The translations under genes and the position numbers were made by a program. Source: Sulfolobales archaeon (GTDB taxonomy: Archaea; Thermoproteota; Thermoprotei_A; Sulfolobales; AG1). Taken from it: a DNA stretch of 64,000 nt. The stretch's first letter is position 1, and each line of letters begins with the position of its first letter. Where the stretch lies: assembly GCA_038881635.1 (NCBI GenBank), contig JAVZPJ010000002.1, positions 120,369 through 184,368 on the forward strand, in the 5' to 3' direction. Positions 58,429 to 64,000 of the stretch are shown here, piece by piece. Under the pieces are notes generated by a model, which had not been told where the DNA came from, searched no databases, and saw only the letters and a program-made list of their open reading frames with translations.

Positions 58429-59673
58429 TCATATCAGATCAGATCTTATCACACTTCCGTATTCAACATCTCTACCGACAACAACCCCAGGATATATTAT
58501 AGAGTACGCCCCCACCTTAACTCCGGGTAGTATCGATACATTTATACCTGTCTTCACATATCCTCCAACAAATGCTCCTAGTTTAACCCTACCACTACTA
58601 ACTCTAGAACCCTTCAAGGAGACTTTAACAGGTTGCTCGTCGAATCTCAGATTAGCGATAAGAGTTCCTGCTCCTAGATTCGTGTTCTCACAGATTACAG
58701 AATCACCTACGTAGTTAAGATGAGGTAATTTAGCTCCTTCAAAAATAACGCTTTCCTTAACCTCTGTAGAGAAGCCTACACGAGCTCTTCTACCTACATA
58801 GGTGTAGGGTCTTATATAGGAGTTAGGACCTATAACAGCTTCATCATCTATATAGACAGGTCCTTCGATATATGTTGAACCTTTTACAACCACTCCCTCA
58901 CCAATATAGACAGGTCCTTCGATAACAGCTCTAGGATCTACCCTCCCCTTGATAGTTCTCTCATTCATTCTCGAGAGAAGTTTTTTATGGATCTCTAGAA
59001 TATCCCAAGGTCTTCCTATCTCACTCCACTCATCTTGAGAAGATCTTATCAGCTTAATCTCAACATCACTCCTCCTAGCAATCTCTATAAGATCTGTAAG
59101 CTCTATCTCACCTCTTTCAGAGAACTCCAGCTTATTAACAAGTTCTAGAGTCTTAGATCTGAACTTGTAGATCCCAGCGTTAATCATATTCGAAGGAGCT
59201 TCACGCGGATGAGGTTTTTCAATGATTCTGACAACCCTGTCTCCATCAAGAAGTAGAACACCATACTCCCAGGGATTAGGTACTGAGACTCCTACAAGAC
59301 TTTCCGCAGGTGCTGAAAGTATCCTATCTACAAGGCTTTTCTCGATAAAAAGATCCCCGTATAAAACTATAACCTCTTCAGATCTTATATGAGGGAGAGC
59401 TACCTGAACCGCATGACCTGTTCCCAGCTCCTTCCCCTGTCTTATAACCTCGATCTCAACACCCTTCTCACTAGCATAGGATTCGATAAATCTCTTCACA
59501 TCTTCATACCTATACTCGGCTACAACAAGAAATCTAGATACCCTGCTAAGAAAACTGTCTAGAGTTAGCTGAAGGAGAGGTCTTCCGAGAATAGGGATCA
59601 AAGGCTTCGGTCTTGTATCAGTCACAGGCCTAAGCCTCTCTCCTCTACCTCCTGCAAGGATTAACAACTCCAT
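58429..59673 (-). CDS. Sugar-1-phosphate nucleotidylyltransferase (GlmU-like bifunctional)
   Basis: A 414-residue two-domain enzyme. The N-terminal nucleotidylyltransferase carries LILAGGRGERLRPVTDTRPKPL (in pieces, residues about 4-25) and YGDLFIEK (metal Asp about 105). The C-terminal left-handed beta-helix (about 245-400) has hexapeptide repeats and GAGTLIANLRFDEQPV, like the Sulfolobus ST0452 group, which makes UDP-GlcNAc or dTDP-sugars and acetylates amino sugars. The product may supply glycan precursors for Stt3. ATG at 59673. Its stop faces tatC. Confidence 0.9.
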   Translation of the reverse strand: MELLILAGGRGERLRPVTDTRPKPLIPILGRPLLQLTLDSFLSRVSRFLVVAEYRYEDVKRFIESYASEKGVEIEVIRQGKELGTGHAVQVALPHIRSEEVIVLYGDLFIEKSLVDRILSAPAESLVGVSVPNPWEYGVLLLDGDRVVRIIEKPHPREAPSNMINAGIYKFRSKTLELVNKLEFSERGEIELTDLIEIARRSDVEIKLIRSSQDEWSEIGRPWDILEIHKKLLSRMNERTIKGRVDPRAVIEGPVYIGEGVVVKGSTYIEGPVYIDDEAVIGPNSYIRPYTYVGRRARVGFSTEVKESVIFEGAKLPHLNYVGDSVICENTNLGAGTLIANLRFDEQPVKVSLKGSRVSSGRVKLGAFVGGYVKTGINVSILPGVKVGAYSIIYPGVVVGRDVEYGSVIRSDLI

Positions 59674-59726
59674 TACAGAGCCCTGAGTTTAATAGGCTTC
59701 AAAAGTATTATATAACAGACTAGAAC

Positions 59727-60800
59727 ATGCCATGCAAAACAGCATTTCTAGTTTCAGAAGATTTTCTCAAATACGATTTCGGACCATGGCATCCCTTCAA
59801 ACCCTACAGATGGAAGCTCGCGCTGGAAATACTCGAGAGAAAGAAAGTATTCGAGAAAGGCTTCGCAGATATTGTGACCGCTAGGAGAGCTAGCATAGAA
59901 GAGCTACTCATGGTTCATGATAGAAGCTATATAGAGTTCGTGGCGAAAGCTACGGAAAGAGGTGAGGGATTCCTAGATTATGGAGATACACCGGCTAGGA
60001 AGGGAGTCTTCGAAGGAGCTCTAGCCAGGGTTGGAGCATCTGTACAAGGAGTGGATCTAGTACTCTCAGGATTTTATAATCATGCGTTCAACCCCTGCGG
60101 AGGACTTCATCATGCGAGAACTTCTGCGGCAGCAGGATTCTGTGTGTTCAATGATCTGGCAGTAGCCGTTAGACATGCTCAGAGAAGATATGGTCTCAAA
60201 AGAATTGCTGTGATAGATGTTGACGGGCATCATGGTGATGGTACACAGGATATATTCTATAAAGAATCTAGTGTTCTTAAGATCTCTCTTCATAGGTACG
60301 GTATATATCCTGGAAGTGGTTGGTATACTGAGATAGGCTATGGAGAAGGTGAGGGTTACACGATCAATATTCCGCTACCAGAGAATACTGATGACTCCTC
60401 ATATCTATATGCTTTCAGAGAAATAGTGGTTCCGGTAGTTCTAGAATACAAGCCTGAGTTGATAATCCTTCAGTATGGTGCAGACTCACATTATGAAGAT
60501 CCTCTAGTAGGTCTAGGGCTTACCACCTACGGTTATGAAGAGATCATGAGAATAATTCATAGGATCTCTCATGAAACCAGTGGAGGAAGGATCCTCGTCA
60601 CAGGTGGTGGTGGTTATGTGCCTGAGAATGTTGCTAGGATATGGAGTATAGGTTTTATAAGACTTGCAGATCTAGATCTAGATATCTCAGATCTTCATGA
60701 CAGGATAGAGAGGAGTATCGATAGAGAGCCCAGTTATTACGTTAGAGATCTTGTGGAGAGGATCAAGAATCTACTGAGAAGATACTATAGATCCCTATAG
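59727..60800 (+). CDS. Histone deacetylase / AcuC family protein
   Basis: Zinc amidohydrolase of the arginase-deacetylase fold, 357 residues. Active-site segments are complete: NPCGGLHHARTSAAAGFCVF (in part; the His pair about residues 127-128), DVDGHHGDGTQDIF (Asp/His zinc and catalytic ligands, about 167-180) and QYGADSHYED (Asp zinc ligand, about 250-259). The family removes acyl groups from lysine (AcuC acts on acetyl-CoA synthetase in bacteria; others act on polyamines). The target here is unknown. ATG at 59727, a start 53 bases from the divergent nucleotidylyltransferase. Confidence 0.92.
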   Translation: MPCKTAFLVSEDFLKYDFGPWHPFKPYRWKLALEILERKKVFEKGFADIVTARRASIEELLMVHDRSYIEFVAKATERGEGFLDYGDTPARKGVFEGALARVGASVQGVDLVLSGFYNHAFNPCGGLHHARTSAAAGFCVFNDLAVAVRHAQRRYGLKRIAVIDVDGHHGDGTQDIFYKESSVLKISLHRYGIYPGSGWYTEIGYGEGEGYTINIPLPENTDDSSYLYAFREIVVPVVLEYKPELIILQYGADSHYEDPLVGLGLTTYGYEEIMRIIHRISHETSGGRILVTGGGGYVPENVARIWSIGFIRLADLDLDISDLHDRIERSIDREPSYYVRDLVERIKNLLRRYYRSL

Positions 60801-61916
60801 AGAGACTTCTCTCCTCAGAAGATCTTCAGGCTTCTCAGATTTATATTTTCTTCTATGGAGAGGTAGGAATATGAATCTTGATCTGTAGGGTGAGTAGTTT
60901 TTCTTAAGACCTCCTACTATGTTTATCTTATACCCGCAGAACCTGCATCTGTTATCCTCATCTAGATTCCACTCCAGTATCTCGAAACCATATCTTGCTA
61001 TAACAATTCTACCACAGCTAGGACAGTATGTATGCTCGTAAGGATGCCCAGGTACATTTCCTATGTAAGCGTATTTAAGACCTTCCTCTCTAGCTATTCT
61101 AACATGTTTCTCCAAAGTCTCAACAGGTGTTGGAGGGTATTCAAGCATCTTGTAATCAGGATGGAATCTGAGGAAGTGAACAGGTGTTTCAGGACCTAGA
61201 TTATCTATGATCCATTTCACAAGCTTTCTAGCCATCTCTAGATCGTCTCCGACCTTCGGGATCACAAGATCTGTTATCTCTATAAAGATCTTCTTATCCT
61301 TAAGCTCTTTCAAAGCATTGAAAACAGGCTCATAACTCATTATCTGGATATATCTCCTCGCAAATCTACTATCTCCATTACCCTTAAAATCAACTGTTAT
61401 AGCATCAAGAAATCTTGATAGATAATCTACAGCTTCATCGGTTAGATACCCGTTGGATACGAAAGTATTGAAAAGCCCTTTCTTATGAGCTAGAACACCT
61501 ACATCATGAGCATATTCTATAAATATAGTAGGCTCGTTATACGTATATGTGATCCCATCAGATCCTGTTTCAAGAGCTGTTTTCACAACCTCCTCAGGCT
61601 CTATCTGAAATCCTTCCACGATTCTCCTCTGACTAATATCATAGTTCTGGCAGTAGGCGCAAGCCCAGTTACATCCTGTGGTTGCTATTGAAAGAACCTG
61701 AGATCCTGGGTGGAAGTGCATTAAAGGTTTTTTCTCGATAGGATCCACATTCATAGCTATTAGAATTCCATAAGCTAGGAGATAGAGATCCCCGTCTCTA
61801 TTACCTCTAACACCGCAAAAGCCTACCTGACCTGGGAGAAGCCTGCACCTTCTAGCACAAGCAGTACACATAACTCTATTATTATCAAGCTTCTCATATA
61901 GAACAGCTTTTCTCAT
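60795..61916 (-). CDS. amrS: AmmeMemoRadiSam system radical SAM enzyme AmrS
   Basis: Radical-SAM protein of the AmrS group (COG1180-related), 373 residues. The SAM cluster is C82, C86, C89 in CNWACAYCQN. N-terminal CTACARRC (C17-C24) and C34 form an extra metal site, and a C-terminal zinc ribbon has CPSCGR and CRFCGY. YNEPTIF and the SNGYLT region are the usual substrate/SAM contacts. The AMMECR1 and Memo partners of the system are not in this window. The substrate is unknown. Overlaps the deacetylase gene tail to tail by six bases. Confidence 0.9.
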   Translation of the reverse strand: MRKAVLYEKLDNNRVMCTACARRCRLLPGQVGFCGVRGNRDGDLYLLAYGILIAMNVDPIEKKPLMHFHPGSQVLSIATTGCNWACAYCQNYDISQRRIVEGFQIEPEEVVKTALETGSDGITYTYNEPTIFIEYAHDVGVLAHKKGLFNTFVSNGYLTDEAVDYLSRFLDAITVDFKGNGDSRFARRYIQIMSYEPVFNALKELKDKKIFIEITDLVIPKVGDDLEMARKLVKWIIDNLGPETPVHFLRFHPDYKMLEYPPTPVETLEKHVRIAREEGLKYAYIGNVPGHPYEHTYCPSCGRIVIARYGFEILEWNLDEDNRCRFCGYKINIVGGLKKNYSPYRSRFIFLPLHRRKYKSEKPEDLLRREVSL

Positions 61917-62091
61917 ATCAGAGTATATTAAGGCTTAGACAGCATATAAGTTAAGAGATTCCTTGAATGCCTGCGGAAAACGGTAAGCAGGTGTATGAGT
62001 ATGTCGTATTCTATTCACATCAAATGATGGTAAGATCTGAGATTTAGAAGGTCAGATACTCCAACCCTACCTCATCTATCAGTCTTGCCGG

Positions 62092-63372
62092 GTGGTCATC
62101 ATACCATGTTTATTAGCTTTCATCAGATATATAAAAAAGGTGTTCTGTCTATTGTCAAGAAACACGCCTGTTTCTCTCCATCTAAAATCTTTACTTGATG
62201 AGATAAGAGGCGAGCTTGCCTTCAAATATATAGCTATTGCAAGAAGTCTTTCTGAGAAGGGTTATGATGTTATAAGTTTTGGTGCTGGACAGCCAGATCT
62301 TCCGACACCAGATCATATAATTGAAGCTGCTAAAAGATCTCTTGACAGAAGATTTACAGGATACACTGAGACAGCAGGGATATATAAGCTTAGAGAGGCT
62401 ATCGCGGAATATCTCAATAATAGATATCAAGCCTCTGTACATCCTGATGAGATCATAGTTACTACAGGAGCGAAAACAGCTATATTCACAGTGATTGCAA
62501 GCTATATAAACCCCGGCGATGAAGCTATAATAATAGATCCTTCTTATCCAGCCTATGGAGAGGCTGTGAAGATGATGGGAGGAAATCCCGTGTTCATACC
62601 ACTTAAATTTGATAAATTAAAAGGTTTTCAAATAGATCTTGAGAATATTGAGAGTTCTATAACAAGTAGGACTAAGATGATAGTCATAAACAATCCTCAT
62701 AATCCTACAGGAGCTGTGTTTCCGCCTAGTATTATACACGAGATCATGAGACTTGCTGAGAGAAGAGGTTTGATAGTTTTATCTGATGAAATATATGATA
62801 ACTTCATATATGATAACACTCCGTTTAAGAGTGTGAGCGAGTATCCCGGGTGGAAGGATCACGCAATACTCATAAATGGATTTAGCAAAACATTCTCAAT
62901 GACTGGCTGGAGGCTGGGCTACATAGTTGCCAGAAGAGATGTTGCAGAGAAAATGATAAGAGTTGCAGTCAACGTATATAGCTGTGCCACAAGTTTTGCT
63001 CAAGAGGCTGCGGTAGATGCTTTAAGAGGTGACTGGACACCTGTGAAGAAGATGATCCAGCTGTTCCAGAGGAGAAGAGATGTAGTATATGAAGAACTGA
63101 GTAAGATAGATGGTGTAGAGGTTTGGAAGCCTCTTGGAGCGTTCTATATATATCCGAGGATAAAAGAGATTCTCGAGAAAGTTAAGATGAGCGTAGAGGA
63201 ATTTGTAGAGTATCTCATAGATAAGCATCATGTTATAGTGCTTCCCGGAACAGCTTTCTCAACTATAAATGGAGGAGATTTCATAAGACTTAGCTACTCG
63301 ATCTCTGAAGAGAGAATTAGAGAAGGTGTTAGGAGAATTAGAGAAGGTATTAAAGAACTTCTCAACAGATAA
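62092..63372 (+). CDS. Class I/II aminotransferase (aspartate aminotransferase type)
   Basis: PLP-dependent aminotransferase of the Iab type. Marks: FGAGQPDLPTPDHI (about residues 63-76), NNPHNPTGAVFPPS (Asn/Pro loop), LSDEIYDNFIY (Asp for the pyridine nitrogen) and the Schiff-base lysine in GFSKTFSMTGWRLGY (K about 268). A C-terminal FIRLSYS Arg binds the substrate carboxylate. Substrates may be aspartate, tyrosine or prephenate. The frame is open from GTG 62092, but the ribosome site AAGGTG at 62135-62140 and TTG 62152 mark the likelier start, giving 406 residues. Confidence 0.92.
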   Translation: MVIIPCLLAFIRYIKKVFCLLSRNTPVSLHLKSLLDEIRGELAFKYIAIARSLSEKGYDVISFGAGQPDLPTPDHIIEAAKRSLDRRFTGYTETAGIYKLREAIAEYLNNRYQASVHPDEIIVTTGAKTAIFTVIASYINPGDEAIIIDPSYPAYGEAVKMMGGNPVFIPLKFDKLKGFQIDLENIESSITSRTKMIVINNPHNPTGAVFPPSIIHEIMRLAERRGLIVLSDEIYDNFIYDNTPFKSVSEYPGWKDHAILINGFSKTFSMTGWRLGYIVARRDVAEKMIRVAVNVYSCATSFAQEAAVDALRGDWTPVKKMIQLFQRRRDVVYEELSKIDGVEVWKPLGAFYIYPRIKEILEKVKMSVEEFVEYLIDKHHVIVLPGTAFSTINGGDFIRLSYSISEERIREGVRRIREGIKELLNR

Positions 63373-63538
63373 ACCCAGCTTTCTATCTTATCTATTCAAC
63401 CAATTCAATCATAGAGATTCTATGCTGTTGAAATATCTCGGCTGAGAACAGATCTGATATATCGAATTGATAATAACAGATCTTTTTAATTTTAAGAGGT
63501 GCTGTCTTTATAAGTATTGAGAGAGAATAGCTAGGGAT

Positions 63539-64000
63539 ATGAGAAGTATCAGAGATATGTCTTGGATCGATTTTGAAAGAGAATGTTATAAAACAGGTGA
63601 GTGTGTAGGAATACTTCCCATAGGATCTGTGGAGCAACATGGAGCGCATCTACCTCTGGGAACAGATATCATGATCGCTGAAAGACTTGCTCAGAAGATC
63701 TTCGAGAAAGCTTCTGAAAAAGGTTTCAAGATAATCCTGCTAGAACCCATATCTATAACAGTGTCAGTGGAGTGGAGTGGAAATCCAGGAACTCTATGGG
63801 TTCCTGGAGAGGTTTTCCAGAGCTATGTTAAGAGCTATATATTATCTCTAATGAGGAATAACATAAGAAGAATCATAGTATTAAATGCTCATGGAGGGAA
63901 TACAGGACATCTCCAAGCTCTTCTGAAAGATGTGGTCTATGAATTTAAAGAAGAAGGTTTCAAGATCTATCTAATCAACTGGTGGGAGTTTGTCGGAGAT
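63539..64000 (+). CDS. Creatininase/MftE-family amidohydrolase (cut by window end)
   Basis: The 5' 154 codons of a creatininase-family gene; it runs off the end of the window. ATG at 63539 is preceded by TATA-like CTTTATAAGT around 63506. Zinc-site motifs are visible: ILPIGSVEQHGAHLPLGTD (about residues 25-43) with Glu, His and Asp, and VLNAHGGNTGHL with His. The family hydrolyses cyclic amides or acts in peptide modification (MftE) or formamide-type steps in riboflavin/F420-related synthesis (ArfB). Which of these applies cannot be told from the part seen. Confidence 0.85.
   Translation, partial: MRSIRDMSWIDFERECYKTGECVGILPIGSVEQHGAHLPLGTDIMIAERLAQKIFEKASEKGFKIILLEPISITVSVEWSGNPGTLWVPGEVFQSYVKSYILSLMRNNIRRIIVLNAHGGNTGHLQALLKDVVYEFKEEGFKIYLINWWEFVGD

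Noticed and set aside
1-64000. CRISPR array, rRNA genes or an intact insertion sequence
   Set aside because: No regular direct repeats with spacers, no rRNA-like stretch, and no complete transposase frame were seen on either strand.
1-64000. High frequency of GATC and AGATCT as a signal of a modification system
   Set aside because: These words follow from favoured codon pairs (GAT CTT, AGA TCT, GAG ATC) in coding regions. I could not count against expectation, and the methyltransferase found looks GANTC-type.

Overview
The window reads as chromosomal DNA of an AT-rich, probably hyperthermophilic crenarchaeon (Thermoproteota). The marker genes are archaeal: the Stt3/AglB oligosaccharyltransferase, Spt5 and SecE, Trm1, archaeal alanyl-tRNA synthetase, the pantoate kinase/phosphopantothenate synthetase route to CoA, free-serine kinase with a cysteine-synthase partner, a geranylgeranyl reductase for ether lipids, and a tungsten-type aldehyde:ferredoxin oxidoreductase. 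Arginine is written almost only as AGA/AGG. Promoters carry archaeal TATA boxes, and ribosome sites of the GGTG/GGTGATC type sit before ATG, GTG and often TTG starts. I do not assign a genus.

Layout. 1-5.2 kb: an unknown protein, a PPC/DUF296 protein, tRNA-Arg(CCU), a coiled-coil protein, Stt3, and pantoate kinase on the minus strand. 5.4-5.8 kb: a frameshifted TnpB relic. 5.9-10 kb: a tight operon of phosphopantothenate synthetase, DUF61, an HTH regulator, THEP1 NTPase and Trm1. 10-16.6 kb: a radical-SAM protein, geranylgeranyl reductase, two membrane proteins (TSUP and DUF401) and a DUF123 nuclease. 16.8-20.5 kb: an unknown protein, serK with its O-phosphoserine sulfhydrylase partner, and a GT75-like protein. 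21-28 kb: a GT-C-like membrane protein, secE-spt5, a regulator with a substrate-binding-protein-like domain, alaS and DUF434. 27.8-30.5 kb: a metal ABC transporter behind a DtxR-type operator. 30.5-38.8 kb: two anchored proteins, a VTT/DedA protein, an orphan DNA methyltransferase, AOR, MazG-like, an M42 peptidase, an MTH1187-like protein and guaA.

39-48.3 kb: the most striking block is one operon encoding a four-subunit 2-oxoacid:ferredoxin oxidoreductase, a giant HdrA-HdrA-MvhD fusion, an HdrC-HdrB fusion and EtfA/EtfB. Together these look like one flavin/iron-sulfur machine joining ferredoxin, heterodisulfide-reductase-type and electron-transfer-flavoprotein chemistry. 48.4-64 kb: a Cys-rich small protein, a MoaD/Mut7-C pair, divergent glnA and an Lrp regulator, penicillin acylase, endonuclease IV, an anchored thioredoxin, TatC, a sugar-phosphate nucleotidylyltransferase, a histone-deacetylase-family protein, AmrS, an aminotransferase and a cut-off creatininase-family gene.

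Two conserved genes (secE and pantoate kinase) have no ATG/GTG/TTG where homology requires the start, so both have probably been missed or truncated by automatic calling. Decayed sequence sits at about 5.4-5.8, 15.9-16.2, 20.7-21.0 and 52.0-52.4 kb. No rRNA, CRISPR array or intact insertion sequence was seen.
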